Assembly (NCBI GenBank): GCA_948875265.1
Contig: CAQRYF010000042.1
Coordinates: forward strand, 1 to 15,553
Reading direction: 5' to 3'
From: an uncultured Clostridia bacterium
GTDB taxonomy: Bacteria; Bacillota; Clostridia; TANB77; CAG-508
Length of the DNA stretch: 15,553 bases
Shown here: piece after piece, positions 1-6,776 of the stretch
Layout of the letters: every line of letters starts with the position of its first letter
How positions within the stretch are numbered: the first letter of the stretch is position 1
Position numbers and translations under genes: made by a program
The notes under the pieces: generated by a model
Told to the model about the DNA's origin: nothing
The model's database searches: none
Seen by the model: only the letters and a program-made list of their open reading frames with translations

Positions 1-238
1 CTTTTCTGTAATCATCTAAAAAGTCGTATACTTCTTCTGAACTTGTAAATACATTTCTTTCATTTTCATTTTCTGCTAATATATATAATATTTTTGTTAA
101 AGCATCTAAGTCGCAAACTGCATATGCTTTTGTGAATGCTTCTTCAAAATCTTTATTTTTTAAAACATTGGAAATGTCGACTATTTTCCTTATTTTAAAT
201 ACTAAATTAATTGTTTTTTTCTTTGTTTCTAATATCAT
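1..238 (-). CDS. Tail assembly chaperone (gpG-like), 3' end outside window
   Basis: The reading frame starts at the ATG at 236-238 and runs open off the left edge (79 full codons seen). The N-terminus (MILETKKKTINLVFKIRK) and the later helical part with SSEEVYDFLDDYRK resemble the short tail assembly chaperones that siphophages encode between the major tail protein and the tape measure. Those proteins coat the tape measure during tail assembly and are often extended by a programmed frameshift near their end, which here would lie outside the window. The ribosome binding site AAGGAG (249-254) is about 10 nt from the ATG and lies inside a short inverted repeat. No CGG codon occurs in the visible part. 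Family assignment rests on sequence character and gene order. Confidence 0.75.
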   Translation of the reverse strand, partial: MILETKKKTINLVFKIRKIVDISNVLKNKDFEEAFTKAYAVCDLDALTKILYILAENENERNVFTSSEEVYDFLDDYRK

Positions 239-246
239 TTTATTTT

Positions 247-266
247 CTCTCCTTTGCAAAAGAGAG
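247..266 (-). repeat. Inverted repeat covering the chaperone ribosome binding site
   Basis: The 20-nt segment is a near-perfect palindrome with one G-T wobble; on the minus strand it pairs CTCTCTTT with AAAGGAGAG. It contains the AAGGAG of the tail chaperone gene, so a hairpin in the mRNA could hide the site and lower chaperone translation. Inference from sequence only. Confidence 0.4.
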
Positions 267-272
267 AAGGCT

Positions 273-351
273 TTATGCCTCCTCTGTATTTTCTGTGCTA
301 GTTATTTTCTTTGTCCTACTCCTAGCACTCATTTTAGTAGGACTAGGCTGT
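273..351 (-). other. Possible +1 frameshift extension of the major tail protein
   Basis: The major tail gene ends TTT CCC ACA GCC TAG. If the ribosome slips +1 on CCC (CCC to CCA, skipping A at 351), translation continues from CAG at 348-350 through 25 codons (QPSPTKMSARSRTKK, then a Glu- and Thr-rich end) to a TAA at 273-275. The open frame fills almost the whole gap before the next gene, which is unusually long for this packed region. Slippage on overlapping proline codons near the end of capsid and tail genes is known from Listeria phage PSA. Here it is an inference. The alternative is that the gap is just a leader with a hairpin. Confidence 0.35.
313..343 (-). repeat. Hairpin just after the major tail gene stop
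   Basis: A perfect 8-bp stem (GTCCTACT at 313-320 and AGTAGGAC at 336-343) encloses a 15-nt loop and begins at the stop codon of the major tail gene. There is no U-run after it on the minus strand, so it does not look like an ordinary terminator. It could stabilise the mRNA end, or act in the possible +1 shift just upstream. Confidence 0.4.
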
Positions 352-786
352 GGGAAATCCTTTGCTTTCTTCAATAGCTGTATTTCTATATAGTGTTATT
401 TTAGCTTTTATCATATCATCTAAAGCTAATTCTGATAATCCAACATGAACAGTAGCTTGGAAATTCCATGTTAATGGTTTTCCTGCTTGTTCTGCTGTTT
501 CTTCTGGTAGTTGGATAAACCAGTATTCATTTGCATTAGTACTTTCTAATGCTTTTAATTCATCATATTGTTCCTCTGTGAATATTAATTCTATTTCTAG
601 ATTTTCTGCTTTTTTTCTTCCTACTGCTTGTCTTTCATCATCAATATCTAATGCACTCCATGTAATTGGTTCTGGTGCAGTTAAAAACTCTGGTATACTT
701 TGCACAAAGGCAATTTGTTTACGTTCTCCTGTTTTGCTACTTGCATGATATAATTTTGTCATCATTGTAGTTCTTGGTTCTGACAT
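343..786 (-). CDS. Major tail (tube) protein
   Basis: This 147-aa protein is placed between the tail completion protein and the tail chaperone, the standard position of the siphophage major tail protein, which polymerises into the tail tube. The sequence has the expected pattern: a start with threonines and a metal-like tag region, a central stretch with ITWSALDIDDERQAVGRKK, an alternating beta-rich middle and a final beta strand KAKITLYRNT. The ATG at 784-786 has an AGGAGG site at 795-800, 8 nt upstream. The frame contains no CGG codon. Its end (TTT CCC A) could support a +1 slip giving a longer form, described separately. The call rests mainly on gene order and size. Confidence 0.7.
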   Translation of the reverse strand: MSEPRTTMMTKLYHASSKTGERKQIAFVQSIPEFLTAPEPITWSALDIDDERQAVGRKKAENLEIELIFTEEQYDELKALESTNANEYWFIQLPEETAEQAGKPLTWNFQATVHVGLSELALDDMIKAKITLYRNTAIEESKGFPTA

Positions 787-802
787 CCTAAATTCCTCCT
801 TT

Positions 803-1210
803 TTATCTTATAAAATTAAAAGAGTTCGTTAACGCATTGTAACGAACTTCATATGTGGTTATTAACCTATATTTTTTTGTTATTTCATCAAACAAAATAG
901 GACTAGTATTAGTCCTAATAATATTCTTTTTTCTTAATTCTAAGTCTGTTTTGTTTGCCATTTCCATACACTCTCTTTGCTTAGAGGCCCAATGTTCTAT
1001 TGTAACTTGAAAATCTTTTAAAATTGGAATTGCATTTTCAGTTTGTCTTACACTTTCTAACGGTGTATTCACAACACGACATGGAAATTTACTTTTTGTT
1101 GTTGGAGTTTGCAAAACTGCTTCTGTTTTATCTTTTTCATTATCTTTTATTTCAGATAATATGTCATACAATAAATCTGACATATCTTTAGTATTAAAAT
1201 CATATAACAT
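803..1210 (-). CDS. Tail completion / tail terminator-like protein
   Basis: The gene encodes about 135 aa and sits between the gp10-like protein and the major tail protein, where siphophages encode the protein that caps the tail tube or joins tail to head. An upstream GTG at 1217-1219 is only 1 nt from the GGAGG site, so I choose the ATG at 1208-1210, which is 10 nt from GGAGG (1221-1225) and overlaps the previous stop as TAATG. The N-terminus MLYDFNTKDMSDLLYDIL and the end TTYEVRYNALTNSF, a beta strand, fit the small single-domain fold of this group. No catalytic motif is seen. The exact family is uncertain. Confidence 0.55.
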   Translation of the reverse strand: MLYDFNTKDMSDLLYDILSEIKDNEKDKTEAVLQTPTTKSKFPCRVVNTPLESVRQTENAIPILKDFQVTIEHWASKQRECMEMANKTDLELRKKNIIRTNTSPILFDEITKKYRLITTYEVRYNALTNSFNFIR

Positions 1211-1747
1211 TATTTGCACACCTCCATTAACATTTCTTTTAGTTTTCTTGCAACTATATTTGAATTTTCATTCCTTGTTTCAAATTCAGCATTTTCAAGA
1301 AAACGATTTGACTTGCTCCCATGAGCTATATAAAATTGTTGTCCATTTATTACTTTAATTGGATAACTTAATGCTCTATCAACTTTATTTACTGGAATAT
1401 ACCATTCTGTATATCCAGTTTCTAAAAAGTGCTTTGTAGTTCCTATATGTTCTTCTTCAGCAAATTCTCCGAGTTCCAAAATACTCAAACCATAAATATG
1501 AGTTTCCGTTGCTAATAAATTTTGAAGGGTCTGCATATATGCGTCCTTTGACTTTACCTGTTGAACCTTCTATCATTTCAACAAGTATTCCATCACTATT
1601 ATTACCTCTTTCAAGTCTGATAGCACAACCTTGTATATTTTTCAGCACTTCTTCTAGTCCCACCGACTGAGCTAATCTTTTCTTTATTTCTTCGATTTTT
1701 TTATAGTTGTATTTAGTTTTTATTTCACAATTCAAACTAATCCCCAT
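1210..1747 (-). CDS. HK97 gp10-like tail-component protein, split by a +1 shift at CGG-A
   Basis: Two overlapping reading frames join into one 178-aa protein if C at 1471 is skipped. The first (from ATG 1745-1747, with GGAG 7 nt upstream) gives MGISLNCEIKTKYNYKK and runs to YLWFEYFGT, then meets CGG AGA ATT TGC TGA. Skipping the C gives GGA GAA TTT and the continuation FAEEEHIGTT down to MLMEVCK. The restored EYFGTGEF matches the conserved EFGTG signature of HK97 gp10-like proteins, which bind the head-tail junction or help tail assembly. So glycine is expected exactly at the shifted codon. Neither half alone makes sense as a complete protein: the first stops three codons after CGG and the second has no ribosome binding site at its first possible start. 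Gene order also fits. Confidence 0.85.
1468..1471 (-). other. CGG-A recoding site in the gp10-like gene
   Basis: Zero frame ACT CGG AGA ATT TGC TGA. Productive frame ACT (C) GGA GAA TTT. Glycine is expected here from the family motif GTG. Confidence 0.85.
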
Positions 1748-2069
1748 TATATTGCTCCAATCTGTATACATATGTACTTCCAATTTGATTAATATCAATA
1801 ACTCTATATTCTGGAATATACTTTTCCTTTTTTGATATATCTGTTATCGATATTCCATCTCCTTTTTGTATGTCGTATACTTGTTGTGTTCTAGCTTTAT
1901 AAATGCTATAATCTACTTCTCCTGATGATTTTCTATCCAATTCATTTATGTCTTGTTGTAAATTAAAAAAAGCATTTGAAATATATTTCCACGTTTTATC
2001 TGGTTCTCCGTGATTATTTATTTCTTCTGCTCTGCTTACATATACTTCTGTTAAATCTCGTAATAACAT
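1737..2069 (-). CDS. Head-tail adaptor (head closure) protein
   Basis: The 110-aa protein begins MLLRDLTEVYVSRAEEINNH and ends in a beta-rich part (KYIPEYRVIDINQIGSTYVYRL). Short all-beta proteins of this size just downstream of the gp6-like connector are head closure or head-tail adaptor proteins of the SPP1 gp16 type, which plug the portal after packaging. The start overlaps the stop of the connector gene as TAATG, with an AAGGAGG just upstream inside that gene. Its end overlaps the start of the gp10-like gene by 11 nt. Codon 4 is a normally decoded CGA (Arg), which contrasts with the CGG sites. Assignment by size, fold character and position. Confidence 0.6.
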   Translation of the reverse strand: MLLRDLTEVYVSRAEEINNHGEPDKTWKYISNAFFNLQQDINELDRKSSGEVDYSIYKARTQQVYDIQKGDGISITDISKKEKYIPEYRVIDINQIGSTYVYRLEQYNGD

Positions 2070-2383
2070 TATCTAATCCTCCTTAATCCAGATTTAATAA
2101 TGTCATTTCTTAATTTATCAATAATATCTTCGTACGAACTTGATATACTTCCTTCATTTCGACTTTGTAAACCTTCTGCTCCCCTGGTCAAATAAATTGC
2201 TTTTACAGCCTTCTTAACATATGGAAATAACTCTTCATCATCTATTTTTCTATTAGAAATATCAGAAGCAATAGAACTTATTTCTTCTAATATTTCATGT
2301 AAGACCTCGTAATCTTTTTCTCTATAATTAGCTCCTAAATCCGCTATGATTTTGTCTATTTTTTCTACATTAGCTTCATTCAT
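2069..2383 (-). CDS. gp6-like head-tail connector protein
   Basis: A mainly helical 104-aa protein. The region YLTRGAEGLQSRNEGSISSS followed by a helix ending NDIIKSGLRRIR matches the QLRG-type / phage gp6-like DNA-packaging connector family, whose members form a ring under the portal. It follows the major capsid gene, which is the expected place. An AGGAGG site lies upstream of the ATG. The gene includes an in-frame CGA AAT read normally as Arg-Asn: a +1 shift there would soon reach a stop, so this is a useful negative control for the CGG recoding. The stop TAA overlaps the next ATG. Confidence 0.75.
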   Translation of the reverse strand: MNEANVEKIDKIIADLGANYREKDYEVLHEILEEISSIASDISNRKIDDEELFPYVKKAVKAIYLTRGAEGLQSRNEGSISSSYEDIIDKLRNDIIKSGLRRIR

Positions 2384-2399
2384 TCTATTGCCTCCTTAT

Positions 2400-3530
2400 T
2401 TATTCTGCTTTAACAGTTATTGTTGCTTGTCCAACCTTTTTAGCTTTATTTTCAGAATCAACTTCAACTACAACAATTTTTTGTCCTGCTGTAGCTGTTA
2501 TTTCATCTGTTCCATTCCAATTTGTGTAACCACTAGAACATACTGCATTATATGTAGGTTCTGTTGGATTTGCTGCAACCTTATATTTATAACTATTTCC
2601 AGATGTTAAAGATGGTGTTACTGTTATTTTTGTTTTTCCTGTCTCAGTTCCTGCTTGTGAAGTAACTGTTAGGTTTACTAATTCTTCACTTGCTCCATCT
2701 TGAACATAAAAAATAGTATCTTCCATTAAAGCTTTTGTTCCTTTGTATAAAAAGTCTTCTAATGCTACTGCATCATCAAATGGTACTTTTTCAGCTCCAT
2801 ATTCTGATACATAGTATGGTTGTGCAATAGCACCGTCCATCATAACTACACAATGTACACCTACTGGCATTCTTATTGATTCGTATACTCTTACACTATC
2901 ATACATACCAATAGCTTGTTCTTTTGGGTCTGTTCCGTTTGGTAATTCGTCAAGTATTTTCTTCATTCCTTTTCTATATGTACTATCTACTACAATTACA
3001 AGCATATCTGACTCTATACCATCTATAAAATCATTTTGTAAGTTTCTTGCTTTATATAATAAGTCATCTATTGTATCTTGAATTGATTCTTTTGCTTCAA
3101 CTTTTGTTCCTTCTAATACTTTTGCAAAAAATTCTCTGTCTAAATATCTTACTATTGCTGATTGATGATTTACTTTTCTTCTTTCAGCCATGCCATCGAT
3201 ACCATATAATTTAACATCTTTTCCTTGTAATTCTTCTACAATTTCTTTATCTGTGTCTATATATACTTTTACAGGTTTTGCTTTTAATTTATCGCCTTCT
3301 CCTGCTTTTCTTGCAGTTCCTTTATCTTTTAATTCTGCATTTACAAATCTTTTATATTCAATTACTCCACCCTCTGGTGTTCCTGAACCATTTTTAGCTT
3401 TAATTTGCTCTGATACTGCTCTTGCAGATACGTTTTCCAATACTCCACTTAATACTTGTTTTAAATTTTCTTTTGTTGTACCATCTTGCATCATAATGTT
3501 TAATGCTTCTTGTGTAATGTTTTCTTCCAT
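2400..3530 (-). CDS. Major capsid protein with C-terminal Ig-like domain
   Basis: This 376-aa protein follows the scaffold gene and has the size of an HK97-fold capsid subunit. Roughly residues 1-285 form the capsid part: acidic and charged N-arm, then TIDDLLYKARN and MLVIVVDSTYRKGMKKILDE, then MPVGVHCVVMMDGAIAQPYY. The last 90 residues (from about VNLTVTSQAGTETGKTKIT) are a Thr/Val-rich beta sandwich, like the Ig-type or S-layer-type modules that decorate many Firmicutes phage capsids and may bind host surface sugars or mucus. The start has GGGAGG upstream. An AAC GGA ACA triplet series shows CGGA in another phase read without any shift. No frame break. Confidence 0.85.
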   Translation of the reverse strand: MEENITQEALNIMMQDGTTKENLKQVLSGVLENVSARAVSEQIKAKNGSGTPEGGVIEYKRFVNAELKDKGTARKAGEGDKLKAKPVKVYIDTDKEIVEELQGKDVKLYGIDGMAERRKVNHQSAIVRYLDREFFAKVLEGTKVEAKESIQDTIDDLLYKARNLQNDFIDGIESDMLVIVVDSTYRKGMKKILDELPNGTDPKEQAIGMYDSVRVYESIRMPVGVHCVVMMDGAIAQPYYVSEYGAEKVPFDDAVALEDFLYKGTKALMEDTIFYVQDGASEELVNLTVTSQAGTETGKTKITVTPSLTSGNSYKYKVAANPTEPTYNAVCSSGYTNWNGTDEITATAGQKIVVVEVDSENKAKKVGQATITVKAE

Positions 3531-3550
3531 TTTTAATTCCTCCCATTTTT

Positions 3551-4096
3551 TTAATAACTTGCTCTAGCAACTGTTTTAGGTTGTACTGTGCTAAATGTTT
3601 TTGTGACTGGTGTATCTTCTTTTAATCTTTCATTAACTGCCTTTTCTACTGCTTTATTAAATACGGATGTCATATTTTCTATGTTTGCATTTAATTGTTC
3701 GGCTGTTGTAGTTTTAAAATCAATTAAGTTAAGTAAAGATACATCCAATCCTTGTTCACTTGCCACTTTTATTGCTTCTTCTTTTAATTTGTAAGCATTC
3801 AATTCAGCAAGTGCATTATCTTTTTCAGTTTTCTCTTTGTCTAACTGATATTGAAGTTTTTCGTCGCTTTTCATTCTCGCTAACTTTTCAGCTTCTGTCT
3901 TTTCTGCTTCTAAATCTTCTTGCCATTTTGTTTTAGCTGTCTTCAATGCGTCTGATACTCTTCTATCTACATAACTTTGTAGTTCTTTATCAGTTTTTGA
4001 CAACTCTTCGTAACTATTTTTGTTTTCTGTTGCTCCTGTAGCCCCAGTATTTTCTGTTGTTGCTTCTGCCCCAACTTCTTTTTTTTCATCTTCCAT
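3551..4096 (-). CDS. Capsid scaffolding protein (DUF4355 family)
   Basis: The 181-aa protein has a low-complexity acidic N-terminus rich in Glu, Ala, Thr and Gly (residues 1-27), a long coiled coil with alternating Lys and Glu (about 35-105, including YVDRRVSDALKTAKTKWQED), and a compact C-terminal part (SEQGLDVSLLNLIDF onward). This is the architecture of DUF4355 phage scaffold proteins, which template capsid shell assembly and then leave or are cleaved. It lies directly before the major capsid gene, as usual. The ATG has AAGGAG (4103-4108) upstream. The 100 nt before it contain a small inverted repeat and a terminator-like hairpin. Confidence 0.8.
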   Translation of the reverse strand: MEDEKKEVGAEATTENTGATGATENKNSYEELSKTDKELQSYVDRRVSDALKTAKTKWQEDLEAEKTEAEKLARMKSDEKLQYQLDKEKTEKDNALAELNAYKLKEEAIKVASEQGLDVSLLNLIDFKTTTAEQLNANIENMTSVFNKAVEKAVNERLKEDTPVTKTFSTVQPKTVARASY

Positions 4097-4112
4097 TTTG
4101 TTCTCCTTGTCC

Positions 4113-4138
4113 CAATTTGTTCATTTAAGCCCAAATTG
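4113..4138 (-). repeat. Short inverted repeat in the scaffold leader
   Basis: CAATTTG (4113-4119) and CAAATTG (4132-4138) form a 7-bp AT-rich stem with a 12-nt loop just upstream of the scaffold ribosome binding site. It could modulate translation of the highly expressed scaffold and capsid genes. Weak by itself. Confidence 0.25.
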
Positions 4139-4189
4139 TTACTTAAAATATTCTGTTGTTCTTTATAGCCTACAATCAGTAAAAAGGCA

Positions 4190-4216
4190 TAAAAATAAGA
4201 CGTACGTCTACGTCTT
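4190..4216 (-). terminator. Terminator-like hairpin between head-morphogenesis and scaffold genes
   Basis: AAGACGT (4197-4203) pairs with ACGTCTT (4210-4216) across a 6-nt loop. On the minus strand it is followed by ATTTTTAT. The inner segment AGACGTACGTCT is also a perfect 12-nt palindrome. It lies 28 nt after the 22-aa reading frame, so it may partly stop transcription between the portal/minor-head genes and the scaffold/capsid genes, or be an attenuator. The stem is short, so the termination would be weak. Confidence 0.45.
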
Positions 4217-4244
4217 TAATTTATAATTATAAAATTTTAATAAC

Positions 4245-4313
4245 TTATTTATCATCTTTTCCTATAATTGCTAATATTATTATAGTTCCACATATTATTG
4301 CTGTAATTCCCAT
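4245..4313 (-). CDS. 22-aa hydrophobic membrane peptide
   Basis: The frame MGITAIICGTIIILAIIGKDDK has a perfect AGGAGG site 8 nt before its ATG, overlapping the stop codon of the minor head gene. It is one hydrophobic helix (residues 2-18) with a charged end, so it would sit in a membrane. Nothing else occupies this gap. It is too short for family recognition. The ideal ribosome binding site and tight coupling to the upstream gene argue that it is translated, while its role is unknown. It is followed by a terminator-like hairpin. Confidence 0.5.
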   Translation of the reverse strand: MGITAIICGTIIILAIIGKDDK

Positions 4314-4325
4314 TTTTTATACCTC

Positions 4326-5292
4326 CTATGTTTGATATGTAATTGTACTCCTACACCAATGAAAATGATGAGATATAGGTGGTAAATTTAATCCGTAGAA
4401 CTAATCCTTTACACTTTATTCTTTCTATTCTTAAATCTTTCTGTGTTTCCCCATAATATCTATTAAATACATTTTCTTTGTCTATAAAAAACGTTTGTCT
4501 ATCTAAGCTGTGGCACATATCTGTTTCTTTTCCATCTATTATTGCTATAAATCTTGCTTTTGCATTGCTATCAATTTCTTTTATTCCTTCTACTTTCGCT
4601 TGATTATTTAGTCCTATCATTTGAGTATCCATAAATCCTGATATCTTATCTCCGTTTATAGACAACTTCGTATTTTGTTGTTGATTTAATATTCTTTGAA
4701 ACTCATTATTTTCGATTTCTAACTCTTTTTGTTGTTGAATATTGATAAGTACTTGTCTATATAATTGATTGGCATTATATTGTATTGTAGCTTCAACACA
4801 CTGTTTGTAATTTAGTCCTGTATAATTTGCTTGGTCTAATAAATACAAAAATAAAGCATCAGAAATAACCGATGCTTTTTTCTTGCTTTTTTTAGCATTC
4901 AAAACTTCATTTTGTCCATTTCGATAATAAAAATCAATATCATTTCGCATTATTTGATTTTCATATTCATCTAATTTGCTTTGTTCTTCTATATATACTC
5001 CATATATTAATAGTTCTAATATTTCACTGTTTTTCACTCTACTTCTATTATATATATTCTTTGCTAATGTTCCAAAATAGCCTTTTAAAAGTCCTTTATC
5101 TTTCCATTCCTCTATATATGTATTTACCATTTTTTTAGTTTTGCTATCCGCTATATTATATAAATTGTCACTATTTAGACTTAATGTCTTTAGAATCATC
5201 TGTATGTTGTTTTGAGTCTGTTCGTTTATTTGACTGTATATCTGTTTTAGTTTTTTCATCTGACTGTTGTGGTAATTCCATATCTTGTCCAT
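4326..5292 (-). CDS. Minor head protein (MuF domain), C-terminus reached by +1 shift at CGG-A
   Basis: The main frame encodes a helical phage minor head protein: SKTKKMVNTYIEEWKDKG, YFGTLAKNIYNRSRVKNSEI, and a C-terminal MuF-like module with ETDMCHSLDRQTFF and FNRYYGETQKDL. MuF proteins sit inside the capsid by the portal and are often injected. The zero frame ends wrongly as KGLVLRIKFTTYISSFSLV, after CTA CGG ATT. Skipping C at 4395 gives GLVLGLNLPPISHHFHWC and then RSTITYQT with a stop at 4326-4328. The HxHxxCR-type ending is the well conserved hallmark of this family and requires glycine at the shifted codon. About 321 aa in total. The start is unsure: ATG at 5290-5292 (short-spaced AAGG), GTG at 5302-5304 or ATG at 5257-5259. 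In all cases the N-terminus overlaps the portal gene. Confidence 0.88.
4392..4395 (-). other. CGG-A recoding site in the minor head gene
   Basis: Zero frame GTT CTA CGG ATT AAA. Productive frame CTA (C) GGA TTA AAT, restoring VLGLNLPPI. Without the shift the HHFHWCRSTI motif of the MuF module is lost. Confidence 0.88.
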
Positions 5293-6767
5293 CTTCCTTA
5301 TCACTTCCTAACATTTGCATATTCTCCATGTTCTTTTGCATATTTATTTCATTTTGTGCATCTATTTCTGCAAGTTCACTTTCGCTATCTAAGTCAAATG
5401 GAAGATGGTCTATTACTGTCTTATCGCTTAGTAATCCTCTTAGTTTCAACCAATTGTCAACAATTTCTTGATTATTTGATGGTAAATTTCTTGTGAGTAT
5501 TACCTCTATGTCTCTAAAATCATATTCTGTATTTTTCTTTAAATTTATTCTAGATGTTATCATTTCCCACATTCTTAGTAATTCTTTTTCAAACAGCTTA
5601 TCTGCTTGTTGTAATACTTGATCAAGTGGAAAGAATTTCTTTTCTAACGCTGAGGCATTATCTGCATTAGTAAACCCTTGGTCTGTTACATTTGGTACTC
5701 CACTAATCATTAAAGCTAAATCTAAACAAGTTTTTTTATGGTTTTCTGATGCTGTATCATTTACATCTTTTATAACCCAATCTATATCTCCGCTATTATC
5801 TGGAGTATAGAATACTTTAGCATTTAGTATTGCTTCATCTTCTTTTGCTCTTGCTGGATTTTTTATTAGAGTTGTGTTTCCATCTTCATCTATTTCTTCT
5901 ATTAATGGGTCGTTTTGTGGTGTAAATCCTGTTATCTTTAATTTAGCATCATCATTGTATTGGAATATATTTGCATTATTTCGTATTACTTGTTCATATT
6001 TATTAATTAATGTAATTACATTCTCGAATAAAGCTAGTCCATCTGGATTTTCAACTGCAAATATTGGTACATCGTTCCATAATACTTCTTTATTATCTTC
6101 TTCTTTTTCTTTAAAATTATATTCTGCATTAGTTGTTATCCTATCTTTTTCTATTCCATCAATATAATGTTTTTTATACTTTTCTGTTATTAATTCTAAA
6201 TGTGTTATTATTCCGCCTTTGTTCGAATTTTCAGTCCAATATCTTAGTAACCCTATTTTTTGACTTGGAGTTTCATAATTCCAAATTGCTACACTTGTCA
6301 AGCTAGATGTGTGTGCGTATACAACTTCATTATCTTTATTTTCATATACTAGTCCATAACAAGCTCCAGTATTGATGTAATCTTTTACGCAGTCATAGAA
6401 AAAACTACCATTGTCATTATATTTTGTAATATAATCAATGATAGTTTGAAATTCATCTGCATTATTCTTTTCTCCAAATACTTTATTGTATATCTTTCCT
6501 AATATTCCTTTTTGTGTTTCATTTATTTTTTTTACTTTGTATTGTGGTTCTTTTCCTCCGAAAATATCCGCTTGCTATGGTAGATATGTAAAATTCTAAT
6601 GCTACTATTACATCACTTGTATCATGTTTTCTAGTATATCTATCATATAATTGTTTTCTATGTTGTAATATTGGCAATACTTTTCCCCATAACACATTTA
6701 TATTGCTTTCTATATTTTCTTCACTTAAAAATTCATCTGAATATTGTATTTTCTCTACTGTTGACAT
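5171..6767 (-). CDS. Portal protein (SPP1 gp6-like), joined by +1 shift at CGG-A
   Basis: The N-terminal frame (ATG 6765-6767, AGGAGG upstream) encodes MSTVEKIQYSDEFLSEENI through ALEFYISTIASGYF and then reaches CGG AGG AAA. Read straight on, it ends after twelve more codons. Skipping C at 6560 gives GGA GGA AAA GAA CCA and an open frame of 462 codons that joins SGYFGGKEPQYKVKK to the long downstream part (ETPSQKIGLLRYWTENSNKG, then the stem and wing regions). The total of about 531 aa is right for an SPP1-type portal, the dodecameric ring through which DNA enters the head, and GYFxGK is the usual motif there. The C-terminus is a disordered acidic and polar tail (MQNMENMQMLGSDKEDGQ) that overlaps the next gene by about 120 nt. 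Confidence 0.9.
6557..6560 (-). other. CGG-A recoding site in the portal gene
   Basis: Zero frame TAT TTT CGG AGG AAA. Productive frame TTT (C) GGA GGA AAA, restoring the portal motif GYFGGK. The site is at codon 70, so without the shift almost no portal protein would be made. Confidence 0.88.
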
Positions 6768-6776
6768 ACTCTCCTC

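Noticed and set aside
2158..2164. CGA-A as a second shift codon
   Set aside because: CGA followed by A occurs in the connector, minor head, portal, TerS and NinB-like genes and is read straight through, as the conserved protein continues in the same frame.
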